In this document: piece by piece, positions 35,008 through 46,225 of the stretch
Position numbering within the stretch: position 1 is the first letter of the stretch
How the letters are laid out: each line of letters opens with the position of its first letter
Made by a program: the position numbers and the translations under genes
NCBI GenBank assembly: GCA_018340375.1
Contig: JAFFJZ010000075.1
Coordinates: 434,001-498,000 of the forward strand
Direction: 5' to 3'
Source: Gonatopus flavifemur
Taxonomy: Eukaryota; Arthropoda; Insecta; Hymenoptera; Dryinidae
DNA length: 64,000 bases
The notes under the pieces: generated by a model
The model's input: the letters and a program-made list of their open reading frames with translations, nothing else
What the model was told of the DNA's origin: nothing
Database searches by the model: none

Positions 35008-35861
35008 TCCGGAAAACTTCGAACGACAAAGTTTTTCCACTATGTTTGGAGAAGGTTTCCATCATTAATCAACAAATTGACTAAATTACTTCTGCACGAT
35101 TTTATTGCGACTCAGCAATCAAAGTATTTCAGAAGTGTGAAGGAAAATTTGAAAATCGGTGAATCTGTCGTCACGTTAGACTTTTCAGAAAATTTTGCAT
35201 TCGTTGTTCAGGAAGCCGTTCAAGGCTTCCACTGGAATAACAATCAGGCCACGGTCCACCCTTTTGTCATATATTACAAGAATGACGAAACGAAACAAAT
35301 TGAACATGTATCTCACGTCGGTGTATCAGATTGCCTAAACCATGACACCGTTGCAGTATACATGTTTCAAAAGAAATTGATTGAATTTTTGAAAATAACA
35401 TTTGCAGTCGTTAATAAGGTCCTATATTTTTCTGACGGAGCACCACAACAATACAAAAATGAAAAAAATTTCGTCAATTTAGCTCATCACTTGATAGATT
35501 TTGAAGTTGCGGGTGAGTGGCATTTCTTTGCAACAGCCCATGGAAAAGGGGCTTGCAATGGCGTCGGAGGCACTTCGAAACGACTTGCCAGACGATTCTG
35601 TGTTCAAAGTGGAACCAGAAACGAACTTTTGACAGCTCAACAATTGTACGAATGGGCAGTAGCACATTTAAAAAAATTGAACGTTTTTTTTGCTCAACAA
35701 CCCATTATGAAAGCGCTGCGGAGTTCCTCGAATTGAGACATGAAAAGTGCAAAACAATTGAAGGAACACTTTCCATTCACTTTTTAATACCCATCGATAC
35801 AATGAGTATAGAGGTCAGATCATTTCCAGGAAGTTCAGTGTCGAGAGTAGTGAAGCTGTGA
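35008..35861 (+). pseudogene. DDE-type transposase with HGKGxC(D/N)G motif, partial
   Basis: Reads FFHYVWRRFPSLINKLTKLL upstream of the ATG at 35077, then VTLDFSENFAFVVQEAVQGF, NNQATVHPFVIYY, VLYFSDGAPQQYKN and WHFFATAHGKGACNGVGGTS, a set of blocks found in a common but poorly named arthropod transposase family (also noted in bracovirus-linked DNA). Likely acidic residues are the Asp in LDFSEN and in FSDGAPQ; the family usually has Asp in C(D)G where this copy has Asn. A frameshift in a T run near 35690 moves the match to THYESAAEFLELRHEKCKTI, which ends at 35861. The N-terminal half is missing: the frame meets the inverted arm at about 35060. Confidence 0.7.
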
Positions 35862-36817
35862 GACATCGAATACAATTTCCCATACTCAGAAACAGTATTC
35901 AATTTTGTACAGAATTTAATGTTTTATATCGAAACTAAATTATTGCTTTTAATATTATAGAATGAAATATTATCAAATGAGATACGAGTGATTCCATTCA
36001 TTTCCATTTCACATATCTTACTTCAATTTTGAATCAGATACGGACGATTTTCTATCAACGGGATCAAAATCATCGATACGCCGCGCTGATGGAAAATCGT
36101 CCGTGCCTCATTCAAAATTGGACTTAAAAATCTGGGACTTCCAGGAAACCTTCTTCAAATATAGTGGAAAAACTTTGTCGTTTGAAGTTTTCCGGAATCA
36201 GCCCTCGATGGTTTTTTCCATTGAAACTGGAAGGCGCTGTTCATAACTTCCAAAATTTCTGAGTTCCCCCAGATTTCAGAAAACGAAAATTTCCGTGAAA
36301 CTTGAGGCTATCACTATGAATTTTCTCAAATTTTTTAAAGAGGGTGTTTTTTCGAAAAATCGATTTGTTTATGAAAAAAATTTTTCTTGTTAATCAATTT
36401 TTAGCTGTGGTTTTAAAAAAAAAATTATCTGGAAAGAGTCGCTTGAAATACATATGTATAAATTTTTTCAGAATTTTTCATCATTCCATTCTTTAAATAT
36501 TCAAAAATGAATAAAAACACATTTTTGTTTGTTTATCCTGCCAAATCTGCAAAAACGCTCCGAAGGGGCTAAAATTTGGTGAAACTTCATCATTTGAGTT
36601 CCTCTATCGACCCTCAAAATTTGGAACAAATCGAAGATGTGAAGGGAAATCACTGCTGATTTGGCATGGAATGCCCCATATGCTCGATTTTCACCAAAGA
36701 AGAGTCGGAATCAACATCACAAGATTTGATATGAATGAAATGATTCGAATTCATAGATGAAGCTATTCCTGAATATATTGTTTTTAATACGAAGTTTCTA
36801 TTTCCATTTTGTTGCAG

Positions 36818-36913
36818 ACGGAATTATCGCAGAATTTACAACAGCTGTCGGAACGAGCCCGTTCCACGACGGAATTTATACAAAGGCTCAAAGGCATGAC
36901 AGACAAAGTACAT
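36818..36913 (+). CDS. Possible internal host exon, coiled-coil-like
   Basis: 96 nt (32 codons, phase 0 at both ends) between a good acceptor (TTCCATTTTGTTGCAG) and donor (GTGAGT). It encodes TELSQNLQQLSERARSTTEF then IQRLKGMTDKVH, an amphipathic helix with heptad Leu. It lies just outside the TIR element and is unlike any transposon frame nearby. I do not recognise the gene. Neighbouring exons are not identified; a possible acceptor at 38595 (CCGTGTCAG) opens a frame containing DPNYIARMAGLPRPYSMNLV, but the link is unproven. Confidence 0.4.
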
Positions 36914-37724
36914 GTGAGTCTCCACATCTTTTTGAGCTTGATTTTATGTTTCTTTTGTTTCATTATTTCTTCAATGGTCCATCTACATAGACAGAAAAAA
37001 CGGAGAACGTGAACGTAAATGGCTGCGCACAATTCATATCCTGTTTCTGCGCATCCGTTCTTACATTCACGTTGGTTATGTAGACAGACCAATACACTGC
37101 TATTCCCTGGTAAAAATCGAACGTGCTTGAAACACCGTCAAAGCGTGCAATAAAGTGACAGAAGCGTTTGTGAAAAGTTTTGACCGCCAAATGACTCTAA
37201 GGCCAATTTGGTTGAGCGTGCTATCACATTTCATTGAACGTCCAACGCACCCTTCTTACTGAACACTCTTCTCCAACTCTTCAATAACTCTTTCCTGATG
37301 TTTACGATGTTTCGGTAGTGAAGGTTTTCAACACGCTTATAGGACTTCCCTTGTGAATATGTTTTGATTGATTGAGAATTATATGATTTTGAGGTTAGAA
37401 TGTTTAGGGGGTATCCTGTACCTTTTATACCAGTTGTTAAGCTAACAAATTTTATTCGTATTCCAGATACATTTACCAATATAATTACTAAATAACAATT
37501 GTTTTGAATTATCGAACTGTAATTTGATGATGTTTGATATGTGCAAGTTAATTGAATTCTTTTGCACATTTAATGATTACACATGGGATATTGAAATTGA
37601 TTTGTAAACTTTCAGGATAAAAAATCATTTTAATTCAATGAGAAAGATTGAATTTAAAGCACATTCCCTTATGACACAGTTCATCAGGGAAATAAAGTTC
37701 CAATCTTTCAATCACCGATGTTAG

Positions 37725-38098
37725 TAGTGTTGCCGCGATATTATCGTCGAAATTCAGAAATAATCGATTATCTTAATTTTGACAGATTTTCATGGAACTT
37801 TTAACGCGTAGATCTTCGACTGTGCACGAAATGAAACGGGATAATGGATCATCTTGGTCTTTTAAACAAAATAAATCAAAATATTCTTACACTATCGTAA
37901 CGATAATTATCGATATATCGTAACGATAAATGGAAGCATATCTTGGTTTATTTTGTGTACAAGTCTGGGATCATTCATTATTCCGTTTCATCATGAGCAT
38001 AATCGAAGATTCGTGGATTATATATTCCATAAGAACGTGTAAGAATTGAGATAATCGATTATTCTTCAATTATCGACGATAATATCGCGGCAACACTA
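37725..38098. mobile_element. hAT-like MITE with 8-bp target duplication
   Basis: 374 bp, with TAGTGTTGCCGCGATATTAT at one end and its reverse complement at the other (over 25 bp). GATGTTAG flanks both sides (37717-37724 and 38099-38106); 8-bp duplications and TAGTGTTG-like ends are hAT hallmarks. The interior is full of ATCGATTA-type words. It landed at the 5' edge of the tRNA-like block. Confidence 0.85.
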
Positions 38099-38165
38099 GA
38101 TGTTAGCCTAGCGGTAAAGGACTTTCTCCCGAGTTTAGAAGTTCTTGGTTCGATTCCCCTTTGCA
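38099..38165 (+). other. tRNA-like SINE head (A and B boxes)
   Basis: TTAGCCTAGCGGTAAAGG fits a pol III A box (TAGCCTAGCGG), and GGTTCGATTCC 36 nt further on is a perfect B box. The acceptor stem does not close, so this is a tRNA-derived promoter and not a functional tRNA. Confidence 0.5.
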
Positions 38166-38336
38166 AATGCGTTTTTTTTTTAATTTCTTTGGACTCACTT
38201 TCATGCACGCTTTACATCCGCCAAATGACTCCTCCGAAACGCTTCTGATACTTTGAATTGACCCTTCGGTTACTCTTATAGGACTTTCTAATAACGTCTT
38301 TGTAACTCTTCCCAGAACGCTCCATTTTCACCAGGG

Positions 38337-40197
38337 TTGTGAGGTATACTTGAATTATAGAATTAAAGGACGTCGTTTACATCGTTGTTTTCTTCAAATT
38401 CAGAATAAAAATTCTTTGATGTATTTCCCAGCTCATACTATGAAGAAGGACGAATTCTCGTGCACGAAAATACTCATAAATAATAATATCCAAATCAGTA
38501 GCGTGGTGAGAACATTTCTATCCTCTTTCAATTCGCGTGAAAACAAGGATAAGAGGCGGAATTTTCCCACCTCTTATCCTTTGTTCCGTGTCAGTTGAAG
38601 AAAGACAGACAAGCTCTCACCCCGCCACTGATCCAAATTATATTGCTCGAATGGCTGGTTTGCCAAGACCATATTCCATGAATCTCGTAACTGATATTAT
38701 TTCTAGAGAGTACGTTCATATATAATGCAATATTCCTATTTCTACGCTTAGTACAAATCAAATTATTTTTAGAATGAATGCATAATGCGTCATAATGGGG
38801 AATGAAATAAATAGTCGGAATGGTATTTATATATGTAGAACAGGCAATATAATTGAGATTTGATACGAGAATTCATATGCACGCTCCTAATGACTTTATT
38901 AATCATGGGCGTGTAATTATTGACATAGTGGAATAGTTTAATCGAATCAAATTTGACAAAGGAACATCGTTCTCTAGTCATTCTAAGGGAATTTCATCTG
39001 CTGTGGAACGCATTCATCAACAATTCTAACTAACTATGCGCTGCACTGAGGAAAACGTATTCCAGGTTTATTTCAATCGAATTAAGTTTGCTAACTATTA
39101 AGGTCTTATGCTAGTGTAGACACCTTGAAACAGACTACTGTTTTTATATTATTTTTGGACGGGATGTAATGTTTATCAATGGAACAAAGTTTATCATGTG
39201 TTTGCACTTGTATCCAACTACAAGTATTTATTTTCCGATAAAAAATTTTCTCAAAATGGCGGCAAACGGTTACTATCAAAAATACGTGTTTTCAAAGAGT
39301 GGCTCATGGGCTTGCAATATATCTCGGAGACTTTCGTCACTCTCGAGAGTCACATCGTGTGCTATTCATTGCAGCGTAAATGCTAACGTACACTATCAGA
39401 AATTTTGACAGTGATTTCACCAAGATTTAAGTGGCAACAGCCCTTACAGTATCGATAAAATTACACGTTATGTATGATGTAGAATTACGGATCCATATCA
39501 AGCAAAATTACTTACACTATCATTATGTGAAATTACCATCACCTCCTGTGGATTTAGATAGACTGTATTGGTGAATTGGGTTGCCACCTATATGTTTGTG
39601 TGAAATTACGTCTCCATGTTTGTGAAATTACACCTACATGTTTGTTTGAAATTATATAGACAGAAAAAAAACCTGTTTTCACATTGAACTAATGTTTGAC
39701 ATCAATATCTGGGAAACATTCCTCCAACAGGTATTGGACCCCAGTCAGAGACCCACCTATGTACTATTCCTAACCTACCTAATCTATGCCCCAACGACTG
39801 TGGCTAAGTCCACAACGCAAATGATTTGTTCGAAAAAGGCATACATATGTTTGTACGCGTTTTGATTCTGTACATTTATAGCATGTACCGGGAATTTGAT
39901 TTTTTGTCTAAACATCGATGATTACATGTTACAATGGTAATTTTACCGATGTAAAAGGTAGAATTAACGCTTCACTGTATGTGTACATTCATCGATCGGG
40001 GAGGGTAATCAGCATTTACTCTTACGCTGGTACACTGTAAAAAATGAAAGAGACGTGCTACGAATTTGAAATGTATGATCACAGAAACGCAATCATCAAA
40101 ATGTCACTCTGAGTGTGTCAAAGATTGAATATGCAAGTTGTAAAAGTACACATGAATTGTATTTTTCGTATTTCGGAAGAAGCTAAAGTACCTTTCG
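38337..40197. other. No gene supported; GTGAAATTAC tandem words
   Basis: AT-rich. 39440-39660 repeats (G)TGAAATTAC several times with ACCTACATGTTTG. The frame 38537-38725 could be the exon mentioned with 36818-36913, but it has no known motif. Nothing else stands out. Confidence 0.45.
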
Positions 40198-40434
40198 ATG
40201 TACCCAAGAACGTTTCAAACAAAACATTTTATTCTAAGTATCTAGTTTTCATTGAAAACATGTGTCATTCAATGGAATATTTTCATCAAAGTCTCCTTGT
40301 ATTGTGAGAGTTCCCTTCAGATTCATATACTCTTACTGAAATACATTGGAAATCTGAATTATTCTTTGACTTATTCTCTTTTCATGGGCTTTTTTAATGG
40401 CTTATGTATATGTTTATCAATCGTATAACACTAA
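40198..40434 (+). repeat. Outer inverted arm, left copy (pairs with 50664-50897)
   Basis: About 235 bp starting GTACCCAAGAACGTTTC and ending CGTATAACACTA. The reverse complement with few changes is at 50664-50897, 10.2 kb away. It directly abuts the 40431-41622 palindrome. Confidence 0.85.
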
Positions 40435-41622
40435 AAATCTAAAAACACTTTCTAAAGGAAAGTTTCACTGCATTCAGAATTTCGAGGGGATATAAAAGGA
40501 TATGCTCCATTTGAAAAAAAAAAAAGATATGAAATCAATATGAGCGACCAAGTACATTGGTTATCCAAAGGATATGTGGAAGATTTTTGGTATATTGTAA
40601 CTTCAATTTGCTTGAACTGTGTTGAAGGTGATTTATGATTTTCAAAACAGCATCATTGTAATCAAAAAATAAATAAAACAAGCGTATCCTTCTGCCCGTA
40701 TATATAGATACCAGAAAGTGAAAAAAAAGTAGAATCCCACAAAACATACAAATGTCTCACAAAAACCCCTAAAAACTCCAACACAGTAGAAAATAACGTC
40801 AAATCCCAAAAACCATACAAACCTCTTACAATAACACTTGAAAAAAAATCCTTGAAAAAAATACTTCACTCTTTCCAGAAGATTACTTCATATAACAAAT
40901 ATACCATTAAAAAAAAGATGTGAAAGGCAACCCTGTTTCGGAATTCGCATCAGCCAGTAACACTTGGCGTAGCCGGAGAAGATTTTATGAAATTATATCA
41001 TTTAAATTTTTTGTTTGATGTTCTATAGAAATTCATGTGTATATAATAAAGGCTAAAAATTTCTACCATCGGCCACGCCAAGTGTTGCTGGTTGATGCGA
41101 ATTCCGAAACAGGGTTGCCTTTCCCATCTTTTTTTTTAATGGTATATTTGTTATATCAAGTAATCTTCCGGAAAGAGTGAAGTATTTTTCTCAAGGATTT
41201 TTTTTCAAGTGTTATTCTAAAACGTTTGTATGGTTTTTGGGATTTGACGTTATTTTTTACTGTGTTGGAGTTTTTAGGGGTTTTTGTGAGACATTTGTAT
41301 GTTTTGTGGAATTCTACTTTTTTTTCACTTTTTGGTATCTATATACGGGCAGAACGATACGCTTGTTTTATTTATTTTTTTAATACAAAAATGCGTTTTT
41401 GAAAATCATAAATTACCTTCAATACAGTTTGAACAAACTGAAGTTACAATAAGCCAAAAAAAAAAATCTTTCACATATCCTTTGGATAACCAATGGACTT
41501 GGGCGCTCATATTGATTTCATATCTTTTTTTTTCAAATGTAGCATATCCTTTGATATACCCTCGAAATTCTGAATGCAGAGGAATTTTCCTTTAGAATGT
41601 GTTTTTAGATTTTTTTATTCTT
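40431..41622. repeat. 1.19-kb palindrome
   Basis: The arms 40431-40985 and 41068-41622 are reverse complements. The inner ends carry ACACTTGGCGTAGCCGG / CGGCCACGCCAAGTGTT, and the spacer is about 80 bp. The mirrored frames with many Phe/Cys are shadows of the palindrome. Just after it, 41634-41695 repeats the CATGTACTTGGC...TTTACTTTTTTGGAG phrase of the 46.2-kb palindrome. Confidence 0.9.
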
Positions 41623-41699
41623 CGTTTCTAGGATTTTCATGTACTTGGCATTATTTTTTTTACTTTTTTGGAGTTTTTTTTGGGGAGATTTCACTTCTT

Positions 41700-42275
41700 T
41701 TTCTGAATATGCTTCCAACTGAACCCAAATGAGAATCAAATACCCCTGTCGAGTTTATGGCAATCGTAGGAATGAAGGAAATGTCCTCAGATAACTTATG
41801 TGATATAAAAATCCACTTGGATTTCCATCAGTCATCTCATCATTGGACGGCAATAGATTATCGAAATAAAGAATGAAGAAAAGGAGGAAAGAGAAGCGAA
41901 TTCCCATGAACAAATATACGTGTGAGGAATTCCGAAAACTAAATTTTCCTTGACTGATAAGTTGGCGCTCAAAGCTGCTCAAAGCGCTCAAAGCAACTCA
42001 CAGCGCTCAAAGTAGCTCACGCCGCTCAAAACAGCCGACGATATTGTGCTGAACATGTCTTGTGCGGAAATTTCCAGTGTTTTCAAGAAATCATTGTAAG
42101 AAAATCGAAACAACATAGATCTTACAGACAGAGGAAACTTGCGTACAATGTATTCAAGGTATCCAACAAAAATTTTTTTGCAAGATAGAATTTGTACTGT
42201 TTAGCATGAAGCTAAGAATAGCTTTCCAGCAAACATTTTTCGGTCACTCTTTTGAATCATTGTGAAAAGTAGCAG
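41700..42275. other. No gene seen
   Basis: Low-complexity stretch at 41966-42030 with CGCTCAAAG/CAGCTCA repeats; otherwise AT-rich. Confidence 0.4.
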
Positions 42276-42532
42276 ATAGCAAAAGTTCCAAGGATTAGAT
42301 CTCATTGAATTCTTTCGTGACCACAAAACGAACTACTGGGATGTCAGCAGAATAGAGTCCTTGGAGAATTCAAATCGCCTTTTGTCATGCTGTATATTGT
42401 ACTGATAAATATAGGATGATAAAAGACGATTTGAATTCTCCAAGAACTCCATCCTACTGACATTTCAGTGATTCATTTTGTGGTTCCAGAAGGATTCGAT
42501 GGGATCTAGTTTTTGGAACTTTTGCTATCTGG
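42276..42532. mobile_element. Foldback MITE with 103-bp arms
   Basis: The arms 42276-42378 and 42430-42532 are reverse complements: GATAGCAAAAGTTCCAAGGA at the outside, GGAGAATTCAAATCG at the inside, around a 51-bp loop. Confidence 0.85.
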
Positions 42533-42772
42533 GTGAAGAGATGTCAAATATTTATCATGCAAAAAGAAGATATACCTTCAAGATATCAGATTGGAGACAC
42601 TTTCTAGTACTGTACCAGACATTTTTCAGAATTTTGTGGAATATCCATCGAAATCATTCGAAAAAATTTTTCAAGAATATTTGGTTCGTTATGGTATTAT
42701 AAAGGTATTCTATATTCTTCAAAAATGTACAATATCATAGTAATTGAATTCTAATTTTATGATGAAGCGAAA

Positions 42773-43614
42773 TTATTGCTTTACAAAGAAATATATATAC
42801 GAGTCTTCAGCATTGCGTGGCCAATGTCGCTCTTCAACTTGCAGATCATGAATAAATATCCACTTCGTACCTTTACTTCGTAACATGCATGTGAAATTAT
42901 CTTCAGAATCATTTTTACCCTGATGAAAAACAACAGCTATAACTTCATAAAAGTGTTGTGCAATTATAATTTTTGAAGTTGGTACTACTTCAATGTTTAT
43001 ATTTTCTACCTTTGTTGCTTCAACATTATTGTGAATATATCAACATCATCAATTGCACAATTACATATTGTTCTGACACTGTTATGAATGATTTCTTAGT
43101 TTCATGCAAGTTATTACAATTGTCACAAGAATCTTCGAAAATTTTCTATGTTGAAAAATTGAACTTGGATATTTCTTGAAACTCAAATGATTTTTGTGAA
43201 ATTGGAGGTAGCCCAAGACGTGTAACACAATTTGTACCAACAATATTTCCGGTATATTCACGTTTCGTACATTCCGTTACGGGAGTTATCCGGTGCTTCA
43301 CTAAATTTTTAATAGCCATTGAATTTTCGCAAATAGAAGCGAGGAATTCTCCTGCATCTTGTGAGTGATTATGCAAGTATTGTGGACTTGCGAGCTGTTT
43401 TAAAGCTATGATATCAAGGTTTTTTTTGCAAATTGTAGTTCTGAATTGAAATATTTATGATGTCATTGGGCTCAGATGGAAGTAATTGTTTTGTCTTAGA
43501 AGCACAGTACAATATACACTGCATTACTGCATTCAAATAAGGAGACACACCGTCAACATTAGGGAGACCCATTACGTTGAACGCGTGAGTTTCTGTTGAT
43601 TTTTCATCAATATT
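42773..43614 (-). pseudogene. USP-like (ubiquitin hydrolase) domain remnant
   Basis: The minus strand from about 43614 reads NIDEKSTETHAFNVMGLPNV and DGVSPYLNAVMQCIL. This is a USP Cys box in which the catalytic Cys position holds Pro (codon 43540-43542). After a frameshift in an A run near 43425 come HNHSQDAGEFLASICENSMA (the QDA-EFL motif) and TPVTECTKREYTG, then a TAG stop, CDNCNNLHETKKSF, another shift, and YEVIAVVFHQGKN...NFTCML with KWIFIHDLQVEERHWPRNAE and IYFF. The His-box position (usual SGHYTC) reads EDNFTC, so His is Asn (42896-42898). Stop at 42773. Both catalytic residues are gone. It is cut at its upstream side near the foldback at 43690. It is likely the peptidase part of another transposon gene; a host USP retrocopy is possible. 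Confidence 0.65.
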
Positions 43615-43689
43615 TTGGCCCCTAGATTATATATTATCCAATATCCTCATTCCTGAGTACCCAGGTGAAAAAGTTTTTTCAGTGAGTAA

Positions 43690-45434
43690 ATTCTTTGAGT
43701 AAAATTACAGGTGGATCAAGGAAAAGTAGAAAGGATGCAGGTATACTATACATCTGTATGTTACTTGCCACCACGATCAATATCATCAGGTAGCGTAGAA
43801 GGAAACTGAAGTAAAGGCAGGAGTACAGTGGATATACCACAGGTCCTTGCGTTAGGTACATTGTTATTAGATTCTTCCAATAGAATCACAGGTGGATGAA
43901 GAAAAAGCAAGAGGGATGCATGTCACCATACATCATTATGTTACGTACCACAATGATCAATGTCATTAGGCAGCGTCATAGGAAAATGAAGAAAAGGCAG
44001 AAGTGCAGTGGATATACAAGTCTTTGCATGGAATAATATCACTATCAGATTCTTCCAACAGAATCATAGGTGGATGAAGAAGCGAAAAGGATGTAGATGT
44101 ACCATACATCTATACGTTAAATCTCACCATGATCATTAGGTAGCGTTGAAGGAAAAAGCAGAAAAGATAAGAGCGCAGTGGATATACCACAAATCTTTGC
44201 ATCGGGTGCATTCCACTGACCAATTGACGAATGATTAGAGAGACTGTTTAGGATCAACTCAACGAAAATTGAGCAGACACAATATTATGATTATAGAAAT
44301 TATTGCAGAACAACTACAGGTCAACTTGACTGATGTGACTGGATGTGACAATTTATTCTGAATATTTTCTTCCAAAGTTCCATCTTTCATTTGTTCCATT
44401 CAAGCTGGATTATATTTGTGTTCTTACAAACCATCAATCTTATCTTCACTTATCTTGGTTTTGGAATGATTCAATTCTTAAATATCATGAATATTATTAA
44501 ATTGTCATAGAGTATCTTGGGTTGAGAGATTTAGTAACTCTAGGATCTATGAAATGTTCAAAATGTATTCGCAGTGATTCATGATCATCAAAAAGCAATA
44601 TTGTATTAAATATCCAAACCATTCAATATTCATGATATTTGAGAATTGAATCATTCCAAAACCAAGATAAGTGAAGATAAGATTGATGGTTTGTGAGAAC
44701 ACAAATATAATCCAGCTTGAATGGAACAAATGAAAAGATGGAACTTTGGAAGAAAATATTCAGAATGAATTGTCACATCGAGTCACATCAGTCAAGTTGA
44801 CCTGTAGTTGTTCTGCAATAATTTCTATAATCAGAATAGTGTGTCTGCTCAATTTTCGTTGGTTTGATCCTAAACAGTCTCTCTAATCATTCGTCAATTG
44901 GTCAGTGGAATGCACCCGATGCAAAGATTTGTGATATATCCACTGCGCTCCTATCTTTTCTATGTTTTCCTTCAACGCTATCTAATGATCATGGTAGGAT
45001 TCAACGTTCAGATGTATGGTACATCTACATCCTTCTTGCTTCTTCTTCATCCACCTATGATTCTGTTGGAAGAATCTGATAGTGGTATTATTCCATGCAA
45101 GGACTTGTATATCCACTGCACTTCTGCCTTTTCTTCATTTTCCTATGACGCTGCCTAATGACATTGATCATTGTGGTACGTAACATAAAGATGTATGGTG
45201 ACATGCATCCTCCTTGCTTTTTCTTCATCTACCTGTGATTCTATTGGAAGAATCTGATAATAATGTACCTAACGCAAGGACCTGTGGTATATCCACTGTA
45301 CCCCTGCCTTTTCTTCAGTTTCCTCCTACGCTACCTGATGATATTGATCGTGGTGGGAAGTAACATACAGATGTATGGTATACCTGCATCCTTTCTACTT
45401 TTCCTTGATCCACCTGTAATTTTACTCAAAGAAT
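43690..45434. mobile_element. 1.74-kb foldback element with tandem units in the arms
   Basis: The arms 43690-44498 and 44625-45434 are reverse complements around a 126-bp spacer. Each arm contains about four diverged units of about 170-190 bp (AGAATCACAGGTGGATGAAG, CATACATCTRTATGTTA, ATGATCAATGTCATTAGG, GAAGAAAAGGCAG, CAGTGGATATAC). The paired frames starting MYLTQGPVVY in both arms are mirror images of repeat DNA and are not genes. Confidence 0.9.
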
Positions 45435-46225
45435 CTAGGGAAATCATTTTGTACATAGTTCATAATTTTGATTCAGGATGTCATATTTTAGTATACCTGA
45501 AGTGCTCGGTGACTAACCTCATTTTCGAATGTTTTTCAAACTTGCTATGATTGAATTTACATTCATTATCTATTCACTATTCTGTTCCATTATTTGTTCA
45601 CGATTCTGATTGCAGAATAGTGGATTCCATTAGATACCAGGTATATCCATTTCACTTTTGCCTGTAAAAGAATAGCAAATAAACTTCAATAATCACCCTT
45701 GAGCAGGCTCGGTATGATTTTTTTCATCGATTGCCTTTGATCCTAATGAGAGAAATCAACAGTGGAGCCTTACGAAGTAGCTGGTCATCTGGTTTTGATC
45801 AGCTACTTCGGAAGGCTCCAGTGGTTGACTGTCTGTCAGCACTTATGATATATCTCTGACTTTCTGGTATGTGGAGGAATTGCAAATAAACTTGAATCTT
45901 CCCCTCTGAGCATGCTCGATATGATCCATTTGATCATTTTCCAACGACTCCAGCAGGAGAACCTGATAGTAGATTGTTTGTAAGGGGGTTATGGTATATC
46001 CGATAAGATTTCACCTAAAAAGTAATGCATAAATTTGAATCATTATTTCCGACTAGACCTTGTATGATTCATTTGATCATCAGCCTGTGGTTCTGGTGGT
46101 AAGAACCAACAGTAGCAGACTGTTCATAAGGGATTACGGTATATCTGCTGAGCTGTTGTCTGTAAAGGAATGTTGTATTTGATGAATAATACATCATTCA
46201 GAGCTTACCTGTGTATATACCAATC
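45435..46225 (+). repeat. Degenerate continuation of the foldback units
   Basis: Two or three strongly diverged units with GGTATATCC, GCAAATAAACTTGAATC, GAGCATGCTCGATATGAT and TTTGATCAT phrases. One carries the hairpin at 45759-45823. Confidence 0.5.
45759..45823. repeat. 23-bp stem hairpin (pre-miRNA-sized)
   Basis: GGAGCCTTACGAAGTAGCTG pairs with CAGCTACTTCGGAAGGCTCC (one mismatch, one adjoining G-U pair) around a loop of about 10 nt. Size and shape resemble an insect miRNA precursor, but it lies in repeat DNA. Confidence 0.5.

Larger units (their letters stand above)
34086..36681. mobile_element. TIR transposon with about 0.55-kb inverted ends
   Basis: The left arm (34086-35060, minus an LTR-like insert) and right arm (36130-36681) are reverse complements over about 0.55 kb. 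The outer ends read ATATGGGGCATTCCATGCC, and GCTC flanks both (34082-34085, 36682-36685), a possible 4-bp duplication. The 1.07-kb core carries the transposase remnant 35008-35861. Confidence 0.8.
37105..38336. mobile_element. TIR element with CCCTGGTRAAAAT ends
   Basis: Left CCCTGGTAAAAATCGAACGT. Right, read inward, CCCTGGTGAAAATGGAGCGT. Further inside, AGGACTT and AACTCTT-type words repeat in both halves. No protein. It carries a hAT-like MITE and a tRNA-like block. Confidence 0.6.

Noticed and set aside
38099..38165. A functional tRNA gene
   Set aside because: A and B boxes are present, but the acceptor and anticodon stems do not close; read as a SINE head.
40642..41595. Phe/Cys-rich frames (FFFKCYCKRFVWFLGFDV and copy) as paired genes
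   Set aside because: Produced by the 1.19-kb palindrome; low complexity, no family.
43679..45550. Mirrored reading frames beginning MYLTQGPVVY in opposite strands, looking like a duplicated membrane protein
   Set aside because: They are the two arms of a foldback element, and the frames are translations of 170-190-bp repeats.
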